From: Rhizobium sp. BG4
GTDB taxonomy: Bacteria > Pseudomonadota > Alphaproteobacteria > Rhizobiales > Rhizobiaceae
DNA length: 64,000 bases
Direction: 5' to 3'
Assembly (NCBI RefSeq): GCF_016864575.1
Contig: NZ_CP044127.1
Span: 186,001 to 250,000, forward strand
Positions 51,104-58,873 of the stretch are shown here, one piece after another. Within the stretch, counting starts at the first letter, position 1. Each line of letters starts with the position of its first letter. The notes below the pieces were generated by a model. That model worked only from the letters and a program-made list of their open reading frames with translations. It searched no databases and was not told the DNA's origin. The position numbers and the translations under genes are program-made.

Positions 51104-51128
51104 AACGTGTCAGCGCTACCATTGTTCC
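51104..51128 (-). promoter_or_regulatory. EcfG/RpoE2-type promoter, exact consensus, of the candidate small RNA
   Basis: Minus strand GGAAC (51128-51124), 16 bases, CGTT (51107-51104). Confidence 0.65.
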
Positions 51129-51524
51129 CGCTGTTCAAAAAAGAAATCTCACTCCAGGCGATAGCGGAACACTGCCTTCCTCGCGGACGGAGCATCAATC
51201 GTCCGGACGAGGTCATGTCCCAATCCATCGGTGATCAACGCCGAAGCAATTTTCTTGTCGCAAGCTGGACCGTTCAGAGTCGGTCGGCTTTGGACATCGC
51301 TGCAACCGTTGGCATGTTGCGGTCTTAATCGTCCGTGAGGTCCATCTTAGGATCCCCTCTCGGCGGTCTCGTTTCGCAAAACGATTGTGCTTCGTTTCGA
51401 CCCCGCTCTAAGCTGTGCCGTTCTCCACTATTCGGCCGCCAAAAGCTCGCTATCGAACGGCGGCGGCGAAACCTGACTGTCCTCCCGAAGTGTGGCTAGT
51501 TCTTATCCCGCGCCGTTGCTACGG

Positions 51525-51965
51525 CTAGGAAGACAGTATGACATCGCCGTTTTCTTCACCGTCCCAATAACGGATAGATGCAGCCGAAACCTTTATGAGA
51601 ACCAGGCCTGGCGTCTCGGTCCCTTCCGGAAACCAACGCTCTAGACCGGAGGACCAGTGATCCTCGAACATCGCCTTGTCGCGGATGACGGAAGCGCTTC
51701 CCTCAACCGCGATGAAGATCCCCGGTTTGCCCAGCAGGCTTGGGGGAGCGGTGAAGGTCAGCAAAACGTCATTTATCCCCTCGATCTCGCTGACCTTGCG
51801 GGTGTCTTCGTAGGAGAAAAACCACGAGTCTCCGTCATACTCGACGTCGCCGTTGTTACTCATCGGCCGGGTGGCAATCCTGCCGGCGCCGGCGTTGGTG
51901 CAGAGCATGCAAAAGTCGATTTTCCTCAAGTGCGAGGACAGGTCCTCAAGTGTCATTGACGGCAT
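51525..51965 (-). CDS. pyridoxamine-5-phosphate-oxidase-like stress protein
   Basis: 146 residues with the split-barrel flavin fold of general stress protein 26: LRKIDFCMLCTNAGAGRIAT, RPMSNNGDVEYDGDSWFFSY, GIFIAVEGSASVIRDKAMFE and FEDHWSSGLERWFPEG. These proteins bind FMN or FAD; catalytic activity is mostly unknown. AGGAGGACATC precedes the start. A weak EcfG-like site (GGAAC-N17-ACTT) lies at 51997-52022, divergent from the site serving the next gene. A second member lies at 53725. Confidence 0.92.
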   Translation of the reverse strand: MPSMTLEDLSSHLRKIDFCMLCTNAGAGRIATRPMSNNGDVEYDGDSWFFSYEDTRKVSEIEGINDVLLTFTAPPSLLGKPGIFIAVEGSASVIRDKAMFEDHWSSGLERWFPEGTETPGLVLIKVSAASIRYWDGEENGDVILSS

Positions 51966-52059
51966 GATGTCCTCCTGGGCGTGACTGAGATCCTATAAGT
52001 ATCAAAGGCTCCGGAATGTTCCGGCGAAAGCGAAACACGCTGAAAATGGCAGGTCCGCC

Positions 52060-52084
52060 GGAACCTGGATCATTTCTCGGTGTT
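52060..52084 (+). promoter_or_regulatory. EcfG-type promoter, near consensus
   Basis: GGAAC (52060-52064), 16 bases, TGTT (52081-52084), 23 bases before the 69-residue gene and its downstream hydrolase. Confidence 0.48.
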
Positions 52085-52106
52085 TTCGCAGGAAAGGAGC
52101 ACAACC

Positions 52107-52316
52107 ATGATGACCCAATCGAAACAGCTTGCAGAGGAGTACCGCCGGCTCGGTGGCCGCAGGCTCGCCAAGGTTGACGATAACATCGTCAGTACGCGGG
52201 CATGGGATGAGGATACTCCCGAGGCGGAAAGGTTCTGGCAGGAGCATGTTGCTCCTCTCGATGAAGAAAAACGTCGGGAAGTCGAGCTCCATCTGCCGTC
52301 AATCAGCGAACGCTGA
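52107..52316 (+). CDS. hypothetical protein, 69 residues
   Basis: ATG at 52107 with GGAAAGGAG upstream. Helical and charged: SKQLAEEYRRLGGRRLAKVD, EAERFWQEHVAPLDEEKRRE. No family recognised. It is followed after four bases by the alpha/beta hydrolase, so the pair is one transcript under an EcfG-type promoter. Confidence 0.65.
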   Translation: MMTQSKQLAEEYRRLGGRRLAKVDDNIVSTRAWDEDTPEAERFWQEHVAPLDEEKRREVELHLPSISER

Positions 52317-52320
52317 CGAT

Positions 52321-53190
52321 ATGCCGTTTTCCAATTTCGAACTCAAAACGGTAGATGTCGATGCCGGTGCCATCCGCCTCAGAATTGGTGGAAGCGGGCC
52401 GCCCTTGCTTCTGTTGCACGGCCATCCCCGCACGCACATGACATGGGGCACCGTCGCCGAAATCCTCGCGCCGTTTTTCACCGTCGTCTGTCCCGATCTG
52501 CCTGGTTTCGGCAAATCCTACATACCGCAGGACGCGCCCGATTCGATCCATTCGTCAAAGATGGAAAAGGCCAGATCGCTTCGCCAGCTGATGGATAAGC
52601 TTGGTCTTCCGTCCTTCTTTCTCGCCGGGCATGACAGAGGGAGCCTGACGGCGTTCCGGCTGGCCATGATGTGTCCCGACATTGTGCGAAAGCTCGTGAT
52701 CATCGATGGCCTGCCTGTGCTCGAACATCTCGAACGCGCCGATTGGCGGTTCGCCCGCGACTGGTATCACTGGTTCTTCTTTGCCCAGCCCGGAAAGCCC
52801 GAGCGGGTCATCTCCGCAGATCCCCAAGCTTGGTACGACAAGCTGTCGCCCGACGTAATGGGGGCGGAGGCCTATGCCGACATTCGTGAGGCCATCCATG
52901 ACCCAGCCGTGATCCACGGGATGATCGAGGATTATCGAGCCGGGATCCGCGTCGATCATATCCATGACAAGCAGGACCGGGAGGCGGGCCGCAAGGTTTC
53001 CTGCCCAATGCTTTGTCTTTGGTCACTTCGCGACGACATGCAACAAATCTACACCGATCCCGTCGCGATATGGCGCAACTGGGCCAGGGACGTCAACGGC
53101 TTCGGGGTCGACAGTGGGCATCATGTCGCAGAAGAAAATCCAAGAGATCTGGCTGCCGCAATCAAGACATTTCTCCTCACTGAGGATTGA
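52321..53190 (+). CDS. alpha/beta hydrolase, haloacetate-dehalogenase-like
   Basis: 289 residues from ATG at 52321. Oxyanion region HGHPRTHMTW; nucleophile Asp105 in LAGHDRGSLTAFR; His150-Trp151 in WYHWFFFAQPGKPE, which in fluoroacetate dehalogenase hold the halide; catalytic His in VDSGHHVAEENP (267 or 268). The first of two carboxylate-binding arginines is present (Arg106), but the second is replaced by Leu109. So the family is clear but the substrate need not be fluoroacetate; epoxide hydrolase-like activity is possible. Four bases after the upstream ORF, so translationally coupled. Confidence 0.9.
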   Translation: MPFSNFELKTVDVDAGAIRLRIGGSGPPLLLLHGHPRTHMTWGTVAEILAPFFTVVCPDLPGFGKSYIPQDAPDSIHSSKMEKARSLRQLMDKLGLPSFFLAGHDRGSLTAFRLAMMCPDIVRKLVIIDGLPVLEHLERADWRFARDWYHWFFFAQPGKPERVISADPQAWYDKLSPDVMGAEAYADIREAIHDPAVIHGMIEDYRAGIRVDHIHDKQDREAGRKVSCPMLCLWSLRDDMQQIYTDPVAIWRNWARDVNGFGVDSGHHVAEENPRDLAAAIKTFLLTED

Positions 53191-53294
53191 GAGGCGTCGG
53201 TTTGCATGGAACTTTTATGGCGCGTCATATTTGTAGCTCGTGATCTCGGATCCGCGCCTGCTACCCGCGTCAAGCGACCGCGAAAGGAAAGACT

Positions 53295-53651
53295 ATGAAT
53301 AACAACCACCGCAGCAGTGAAAGAGTGACCGAAACGGCGACTGAGGCAAGGCAGGGCCGATGGGGCAGGCCGGTGTTCCTGGTCCTTATCGGTGGCCTGG
53401 TCCTTGCTATGATCGTCTGGATAGGTGTCGATATGTGGGGCGAGAGCATAGACACCGACAAAACCTCGACGGCCGCAACTGCGAATGACCCCATCAATGC
53501 CCAGCCCTCAGGGGAAGGAACCTTCGACAATAATGCCGCCGATGGCAGCGTGCCCCCGCCGGAGCAGACAGATCGTTCGCCTTCGCCGAGCGGCAACGGC
53601 GGCGGTCCGACGCAGGTCACCACACCGTCGGGCACCGAGAAGGTTCAATGA
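53295..53651 (+). CDS. single-span membrane protein, 118 residues
   Basis: ATG at 53295 with AAAGGAAAG upstream. A charged N-terminus is followed by one membrane segment (PVFLVLIGGLVLAMIVWIGV), then about 65 residues of Ser/Pro/Gly-rich low-complexity sequence (PPPEQTDRSPSPSGNGGGPT) predicted to face the periplasm. No family recognised. A weak EcfG-like site (GGAAC-N16-ATTT) lies at 53208-53232. Confidence 0.72.
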   Translation: MNNNHRSSERVTETATEARQGRWGRPVFLVLIGGLVLAMIVWIGVDMWGESIDTDKTSTAATANDPINAQPSGEGTFDNNAADGSVPPPEQTDRSPSPSGNGGGPTQVTTPSGTEKVQ

Positions 53652-53724
53652 GGTCATGTTCGGACGCCGGCGGCATAGTCTGCCCCCGCACTTTGTTCAA
53701 TGAAAACAGTCAGGAGGCTTTTAA

Positions 53725-54204
53725 ATGACGGAGCATGACGAACTGCACAAGGTATGGGACCTTTCAGAGAAAATTGGCTTCTGCATGCTGACCACACAGT
53801 CGGGAAGCGATCTACGCGCCCGTCCGATGTCGGCATATGCCGAGAGGGTCGACAACGCCTTCTACTTCCTTACCGATATCGACAGCCACAAGGATGACGA
53901 AATCGAGCGTAACCCTGCCGTCTGCCTCGCCTTCGCAGACAGCAAGGGGCAGAAATACGTCTCGATATCGGGCATCGCGGAGGTCCAGAACGACCGGGAG
54001 AAGATCCGGGACCTCTGGGCGACCCCCGCCAAGGCATGGTGGGATAGTCCCGAAGATCCCTCGATCCGCATCCTCAAGGTAACGCCGAACTTCGCCGAAT
54101 ATTGGGATAGTCCAGGCACCATCGTCAGCTACATCAAGATGGCTGCCGCTGCTGTATCCAGCGCCAAGCCGGATATGGGCGAGAATGCCAAGGTACAAAT
54201 GTAG
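53725..54204 (+). CDS. pyridoxamine-5-phosphate-oxidase-like stress protein
   Basis: 159 residues, same split-barrel family as the protein at 51525: LSEKIGFCMLTTQSGSDLRA, RPMSAYAERVDNAFYFLTDI, YVSISGIAEVQNDREKIRDL, WATPAKAWWDSPEDPSIRIL. Probable FMN binding. AGGAGG lies upstream of the ATG. The DUF2934 gene follows 12 bases after its stop. No EcfG motif found in the 70 bases before it. Confidence 0.93.
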   Translation: MTEHDELHKVWDLSEKIGFCMLTTQSGSDLRARPMSAYAERVDNAFYFLTDIDSHKDDEIERNPAVCLAFADSKGQKYVSISGIAEVQNDREKIRDLWATPAKAWWDSPEDPSIRILKVTPNFAEYWDSPGTIVSYIKMAAAAVSSAKPDMGENAKVQM

Positions 54205-54216
54205 GTCGAGGCGGTC

Positions 54217-54699
54217 ATGGGTGTCGACAGACAGGAAATAATCCGCCGGCGCGCCTTCGAAATATGGGAGGACGAGGGACGTCCGGACGGTGCCGACCAG
54301 CGACATTGGCTGCAGGCGGAGGACGAGCTCTTCGGCGATGATGATCACGAAACAATGCAGGAACTGCTCGATGAGGACGATCATGACGATGACCTCGCAT
54401 TTGGCGAGTCTGCGACAGCTAAAAGTCACTCGTTCGAGGCGGGGCCAGCCGGCCACGCTCAAAAGGAGACGCATCTCATGGCGAAACAAAACAGCGACGG
54501 CCTCAATGGTTTGTTGACGGAATTGGGCGTTCTGCCTCCGGAGCGGGATGGGCTGACAACCCTGACCGGTGATCAGCAGGAAGTGCTGAACGCCTATCAG
54601 TCGGGCCGGATGGAGGAGGCTGATTTTCAGCGTCATCTCGCAACCGACACTGTGCTCGCAGATCATGTCCGCTCATCGCTGACGGCCGGCCGCGATTAA
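54217..54699 (+). CDS. DUF2934 protein with acidic linker and C-terminal domain
   Basis: 160 residues. Residues about 5-40 are DUF2934 (IIRRRAFEIWEDEGRPDGAD then QRHWLQAEDEL). A very acidic linker (LLDEDDHDDDLAFG) is followed, from about residue 90, by MAKQNSDGLNGLLTELGVLP and LTGDQQEVLNAYQSGRMEEA, a second helical unit. An internal ATG preceded by AAAAGGAG (about 54478) could give this second unit as a separate 73-residue protein, so the ORF may be a fusion of two genes. Twelve bases after the PPOX-like gene. Confidence 0.82.
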   Translation: MGVDRQEIIRRRAFEIWEDEGRPDGADQRHWLQAEDELFGDDDHETMQELLDEDDHDDDLAFGESATAKSHSFEAGPAGHAQKETHLMAKQNSDGLNGLLTELGVLPPERDGLTTLTGDQQEVLNAYQSGRMEEADFQRHLATDTVLADHVRSSLTAGRD

Positions 54700-54870
54700 G
54701 CCACCCGGCAGCCAATTTCGATCTCGCCAAGCAAGGATCACCAACGCGTCATGACACCTTTGGTTTCGCTTGCTCAGCCTGAGCCGGCGATAGAACTTCT
54801 GACGATAACCAGTACAAGGCGGAAGTGAGGCAACTGCCGTAGGACTTGGGAATTTATTGTTGCTGCCGGT

Positions 54871-54895
54871 GGAACCAGGCATCGTTGCGTAGGTT
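54871..54895 (+). promoter_or_regulatory. EcfG-type promoter, near consensus
   Basis: GGAAC (54871-54875), 16 bases, GGTT (54892-54895), 46 bases before the exported protein gene. Confidence 0.45.
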
Positions 54896-54941
54896 TGGCA
54901 ATGGTTACCAACTCAGAAAACTCCCACGGAGGAAATTCCCA

Positions 54942-55262
54942 ATGCGTATCAAACTTATTGCGGCATCCGTCGTCGCACACGCTATGGCAACGTCTGTATC
55001 CTACGCGCAGTCCAACCCGGTTCCCAATCACATGGCAACCGATAAGAACGCCAACGAGGATGCCGGCGGCGGCGCTGGAAGCAGCGATTCTTCCGGCACC
55101 AAGACCATGAAGCCGATGGGCACAGACTCGACGATGACCAACAGCACGACCGAACAGACCAAGTGTAAGGACGGCTCGAACGCCAAGGGCGCTCTCCAGA
55201 CCCAGGCCGGCAAGGGTGATGCGACGCCACAGGATCAGGCCTGCGGCGAAAACAACAACTGA
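54942..55262 (+). CDS. exported low-complexity protein, 106 residues
   Basis: ATG at 54942 with GGAGG upstream. Signal peptide about 1-22 (cleavage near SVSYA-QSNP). The mature part is rich in Thr, Ser, Gly, Asn and Lys (GGGAGSSDSSGTKTMKPMGT) with two cysteines (KCKDG, QACGE) that could form a disulfide. No family recognised. EcfG-type promoter upstream and an excellent terminator downstream define a single-gene unit. Confidence 0.75.
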   Translation: MRIKLIAASVVAHAMATSVSYAQSNPVPNHMATDKNANEDAGGGAGSSDSSGTKTMKPMGTDSTMTNSTTEQTKCKDGSNAKGALQTQAGKGDATPQDQACGENNN

Positions 55263-55286
55263 CAGATTGTAACTGACGACAGGGAG

Positions 55287-55310
55287 GCCGGATCATCTCC
55301 GGCCTTTTTC
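55287..55310 (+). terminator. rho-independent terminator
   Basis: Stem GGCCGGA / TCCGGCC, loop TCATC, followed by TTTTT, 24 bases after the exported protein stop. Confidence 0.88.
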
Positions 55311-55373
55311 CGTTTGCACAGCATTGAATGTTTTGCCGGAGGTCCACTCTTTGCGGGTTCGGCAACGCCAGCC

Positions 55374-55398
55374 GGAACCGATTGGCTTTACAAATGTT
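55374..55398 (+). promoter_or_regulatory. EcfG-type promoter, near consensus
   Basis: GGAAC (55374-55378), 16 bases, TGTT (55395-55398), 41 bases before the 75-residue gene. Confidence 0.48.
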
Positions 55399-55439
55399 TG
55401 TGAGGAGACAAGGAACCCGCCCGTCGCCTGGAGGCCTGG

Positions 55440-55667
55440 ATGAGTAGTGATCAATGGACACCGGAACTCTTTTCTGAAGCCTGGTCCGCCGGGATAGCAG
55501 CTGTCGTCGATGAGCGAATAACGCCCTTGCAGCATCTCGTTGTTATGTCATCGCCGGGAATCGATCGATACGACACAACGGACGGTCCGCTGAAACGCGA
55601 GATGGATCAGGTATTGGAGATTGGCCTCGCCAAGCTTCAAAAAAGTGGCGAGGCAGCGCCGGGCTAA
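55440..55667 (+). CDS. hypothetical protein, 75 residues
   Basis: ATG at 55440 with GGAGG eight bases upstream. Sequence DQWTPELFSEAWSAGIAAVV, then DERITPLQHLVVMSSPGIDR and a helical end (LKREMDQVLEIGLAKLQKSG). No family recognised. It is 65 bases upstream of the YihY gene and may share its transcript under the EcfG-type promoter at 55374. Confidence 0.62.
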   Translation: MSSDQWTPELFSEAWSAGIAAVVDERITPLQHLVVMSSPGIDRYDTTDGPLKREMDQVLEIGLAKLQKSGEAAPG

Positions 55668-55732
55668 CGTTCGTAAAGTTGCGCTGAAGACCAGCAAGCG
55701 TTCCTTCGCGAAAGAATACGGAGCCGATCAAC

Positions 55733-56809
55733 TTGGGCCTGTCGATCAAACGATATCTTGTCCCTCTCGCCGGCGCGATGATGGCCTTAGCCGCGACGCG
55801 GCTCGTAGTTCGCCTCAGCAGCCGGGGTGATCCCTGTCGCAATATCGCGACCGAAGATCCTCATGGAAGGGATGCCGAACGGCCTGAGGCGATACCCGCC
55901 CGGGGATTAGTCGATGTTTTCTGGCGCGTCTACGAAGAAGTCTTGAGGGACAGGGTTAGTCTGATCGCCGCCGGCGTCACTTTTTATCTGTTTTTGGCAC
56001 TCTTTCCCGCCCTTGGCGCGGTCGTCGCACTTTACGGGCTTGCGGCGGATCGAGCGACGATGGCCCAACATATCCGGGAGCTCGCCGTTCTTCTCCCGCC
56101 AGGTGCCTTCGACATTGTCGCAGACCAGATCCAGGAGCTTTCGAAAAAGCCGAACGGATCGCTCGGCATTGCCTTCTTTGCGGGCTTCGCGATCGCTTTG
56201 TGGAGCGCCCACAATGGAACGTTAGCGCTTTTTGATGCGATGAACGTCGCCTATGAGGAAGACGAAAAACGGACCTTCTTGTGGCGCAACCTGACCGGCC
56301 TCGCGTTTACGCTTGGCGCTACGATCGTGGTCATTGCAATGATCGGGTTAGTCGCGGGATTGCCGATCGTCCTCTCCTACGTGTGGCTGGGGGAGGTGCC
56401 CGAAGAGATCGTGCTGATGATACGCTGGCCGGTTCTGCTTGCGATCTTCTTTTGCGGCATCATGGCCCTTTACCGCTTTGGCCCAAGCCGTGAACCCGCC
56501 AAGGTGCGCTGGATGACCTGGGGTGCTGCGATGACGACGATCGCCTGCGTGGCAATGTCGCTCTGCTTTTCCCTCTATCTCGACCGGTTCGCAGACTACA
56601 AGGCGACATACGGGGCGCTTGGCGCGCTAATCGGCCTGCTGGTCTGGACCTGGCTTTCTGTCACGATTCTGATCGTTGGCGCCGAGCTTAATGCCGAGCT
56701 CGAACATCAGACGGCGAGAGACACGACAACTGGCGCTCCGCTTCCAATGGGAGTGCGCGGTGCCTTCGTCGCCGACAGCCTCGGAAAGACCTCTGGTCAG
56801 TCCGGCTAA
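55733..56809 (+). CDS. YihY/BrkB-family membrane protein
   Basis: 358 residues. After about 55 residues of leader comes the YihY core: VFWRVYEEVLRDRVSLIAAG, VTFYLFLALFPALGAVVALY and GALGALIGLLVWTWLSVTIL, with about six membrane segments. The family was once annotated as RNase BN or BrkB; its real role is unclear. The leader contains its own hydrophobic stretch (YLVPLAGAMMALAATRLVV), so the start may be right or an inner one may be used. The EcfG-type promoter before the 75-residue gene may serve both. Confidence 0.92.
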   Translation: MGLSIKRYLVPLAGAMMALAATRLVVRLSSRGDPCRNIATEDPHGRDAERPEAIPARGLVDVFWRVYEEVLRDRVSLIAAGVTFYLFLALFPALGAVVALYGLAADRATMAQHIRELAVLLPPGAFDIVADQIQELSKKPNGSLGIAFFAGFAIALWSAHNGTLALFDAMNVAYEEDEKRTFLWRNLTGLAFTLGATIVVIAMIGLVAGLPIVLSYVWLGEVPEEIVLMIRWPVLLAIFFCGIMALYRFGPSREPAKVRWMTWGAAMTTIACVAMSLCFSLYLDRFADYKATYGALGALIGLLVWTWLSVTILIVGAELNAELEHQTARDTTTGAPLPMGVRGAFVADSLGKTSGQSG

Positions 56810-56955
56810 GCTTCATGGTTAAGCTGGGCGATCGACACGGCCTCAAGATCGCCGCGGAGCGTGCGAACAGCGTCGTTTCGACCCTGGGCCGGATCTTCAG
56901 AATCTTTAGCGACGTTCCGCAAGGAAACTGGCGTTCGTTATGCGAAGGAGCAGTG

Positions 56956-57216
56956 ATGTTAGAAACCGATAGCAAGGCAAGCAAGAAGGAGCGCCGCCTG
57001 GGCGATGTCTCACGTTTCGTCGAAGCGCAGGAGCAGGCTGATAGCAGCTCGATTGCCCCTGCCGCTGTACAGCCAGCGGAACGAAGAGATGAACGCGTGC
57101 GCGCTCGTCGATCCTGTTTCCGCTGCGGCGCTATGAACGGAAATTTGGACCTGAACCCTGCAGTCGACGCCCTCGCCGATGCCGCCGCAGGTGCAGTTAT
57201 GGGTAAATTTCGATGA
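56956..57216 (+). CDS. hypothetical protein, 86 residues, doubtful
   Basis: ATG at 56956 with AAGGAGCAGTG directly before it, a good site. The start MLETDSKASKKERRLGDVSR looks natural, but the rest drifts into low-complexity sequence. In another frame 57179-57301 encodes LWVNFDEFALDDLERVLRDE and MRGLPFNDSARP, which looks more protein-like, and a third frame reads LPLYSQRNEEMNACALVDPV. The stretch may be a frameshifted gene of about 115 codons. No family recognised. Confidence 0.35.
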   Translation: MLETDSKASKKERRLGDVSRFVEAQEQADSSSIAPAAVQPAERRDERVRARRSCFRCGAMNGNLDLNPAVDALADAAAGAVMGKFR

Positions 57217-57316
57217 GTTCGCGCTCGATGATCTTGAGAGGGTCTTGCGCGACGAGTGGCGCATGCGGGGCCTGCCGTTCAACGACAGTGCAAGGCCGTA
57301 AAAAGCATCCTCGTAA

Positions 57317-57769
57317 TCAGTCGCGTTGCGTTGGTCGAATGGTGTCGACGCTGATCTGGCCGTCCAGAACACCGCGCTTCACGTCGGTGCGGCCGTGAGC
57401 GATCTCAATCACGGTGTAGAGCTTATCGTCGCGGAAGGAGCTGGCATTTGCTGTCGTGACGTCTTCTGCAGGCGCAGAATCGATCTCCATGTAATCAAGT
57501 TCGCGGCTGGCGGCGACGATCCGCGCGTCACCGGAGGTGCGCGCTGCCACAACAACCACACCATGACCCGGTGCGTTCGCCCATCTCGGATCGCCTGGAC
57601 CCGCAATCGGCTCCAGGCGATAGATGGAAAGAGGTTCCGCGCTCAGATCGGCGCCGGCAGCGGTCGCGTCCTCGATCTGAGCCTTGCTCTCGACAGAGCT
57701 TCCAAACTCGACCTGGCTGGTCGCGGTGTTGATCTCTTCGGTATTGCCGGTCCTCGAGACGTTCGACAT
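57317..57769 (-). CDS. hypothetical protein, 150 residues
   Basis: ATG at 57769 with GGAGG upstream. The N-terminal third is polar; the middle (PLSIYRLEPIAGPGDPRWAN then APGHGVVVVAARTSGDARIV) looks beta-rich and is followed by an acidic Ala-rich end. I believe related proteins occur in other rhizobia, with no assigned function. An exact EcfG promoter lies 32 bases upstream, so it is probably a general-stress protein. Confidence 0.78.
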   Translation of the reverse strand: MSNVSRTGNTEEINTATSQVEFGSSVESKAQIEDATAAGADLSAEPLSIYRLEPIAGPGDPRWANAPGHGVVVVAARTSGDARIVAASRELDYMEIDSAPAEDVTTANASSFRDDKLYTVIEIAHGRTDVKRGVLDGQISVDTIRPTQRD

Positions 57770-57800
57770 GATGTAGGAACCTCCGTTTTCGCGTTAATCT

Positions 57801-57825
57801 AACGACCGCGAAGGTCGGCGGTTCC
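57801..57825 (-). promoter_or_regulatory. EcfG/RpoE2-type promoter, exact consensus
   Basis: Minus strand GGAAC (57825-57821), 16 bases, CGTT (57804-57801), 32 bases before the 150-residue gene. Confidence 0.72.
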
Positions 57826-57951
57826 GCCATACGGCGCTCCGATCGAAGAAATTGTCTACGGGCTGGGATGCCATCTACCTTTCGCCGAACGAGGGCCGCT
57901 TACGATGCAGCCGTCGATCCCCGGCCACCTGCGCGGCCGGGGCAGGAGCAG

Positions 57952-58155
57952 TCAGCCCAGTCTGACATTTTCGGCCTTGGATTTGCCGGTCTTACGGTCC
58001 TGGCCGACGTCGTAAGTGACTTTGTCGCCATCCTTGATCGATCCCTGACCGCTGAGCCCGCTGACATGGACAAAGACATCCGGTCCGCCAGCGTCCGGCG
58101 TGATGAAGCCGAAGCCCTTGTCCTGGTTAAAAAACTTCACTGTTCCTGTTGCCAT
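57952..58155 (-). CDS. CspA-family cold-shock protein
   Basis: 67 residues from ATG at 58155 (GAGGAAG upstream), the usual CspA length. MATGTVKFFNQDKGFGFITP contains RNP1 (KGFGFI) and PDVFVHVSGL contains RNP2. Binds single-stranded nucleic acid and acts as an RNA chaperone in the cytoplasm. The frame runs upstream to 58497 but that part lacks any domain. It is one of several paralogues expected in a rhizobial genome; cold induction need not apply. Confidence 0.96.
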   Translation of the reverse strand: MATGTVKFFNQDKGFGFITPDAGGPDVFVHVSGLSGQGSIKDGDKVTYDVGQDRKTGKSKAENVRLG

Positions 58156-58873
58156 TTCTTCCTCGGAATATGTCGGTCCAGACGTGTTCACTTTAGGCAG
58201 GCAACCGGGTGGGCACAACGGCCTTTTTGCAAGTGACACAATGAAAGAGGAAGGAACCCAATTGTGTCTTAGCTGGCTTGATCGGTTGGACGAAGAGCGG
58301 GCACGCGTGGTGAGAGGGGAAGCAAACGACGAGTTTCGATCTTGATGCAGGCCGTGCCTTCCCGGGTAGATCGCACTATCTGTGATTTGGGCCAGCGCTG
58401 AAGATGCTTCAGATGCCCCGAGCTTTTCCAATGAACCGAACTTCGGCGATCTAGGGTTCAGCGTGACTGAGTATTGGGTGCAATGCTCTGCGGACACCCA
58501 CCGATGTCCCAGAGAACAACATTGTCTGGTTCAATTACCATAGGCGGGACCCTCTACAGGGCAGTGTTTATTTCTCACCATCGGAATGCGCGCATGGCCT
58601 CTCACTCGCCTGTACAGTGCGGCCGAGTCGAGGCTCAAGAGACGCGGTGTCACGGGGCATCGAAGCTATCTCTGAAGAGCGTCGGGCACGGTTCGACCGA
58701 GGGGTGGCCCAGATCCGGGCCGAGACGACGGCCAAGACTTGGATCAGATCGCTGAGCTCGTCGGTTGCGTCTTGCGAATTGGAGCGAGGGCGATGACAAT
58801 CCTGCAGTCAATACATGCGAAGAGTTAAGGTTTGCTCCTCGCCAAAATCGATTGGCCTCCTACCTCTAGGAAA
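58156..58873. other. 718-base region without a supported gene
   Basis: It should contain the 5-prime leader and promoter of the cspA-type gene and the promoter of the membrane gene at 58874. ORFs on either strand look random. No EcfG motif with correct spacing was found. Confidence 0.4.

Noticed and set aside
51008..51328. 106-codon plus-strand ORF with TTG start
   Set aside because: It begins inside the terminator of the candidate small RNA, has mixed codon use and no recognisable motif. Kept out, though not excluded.
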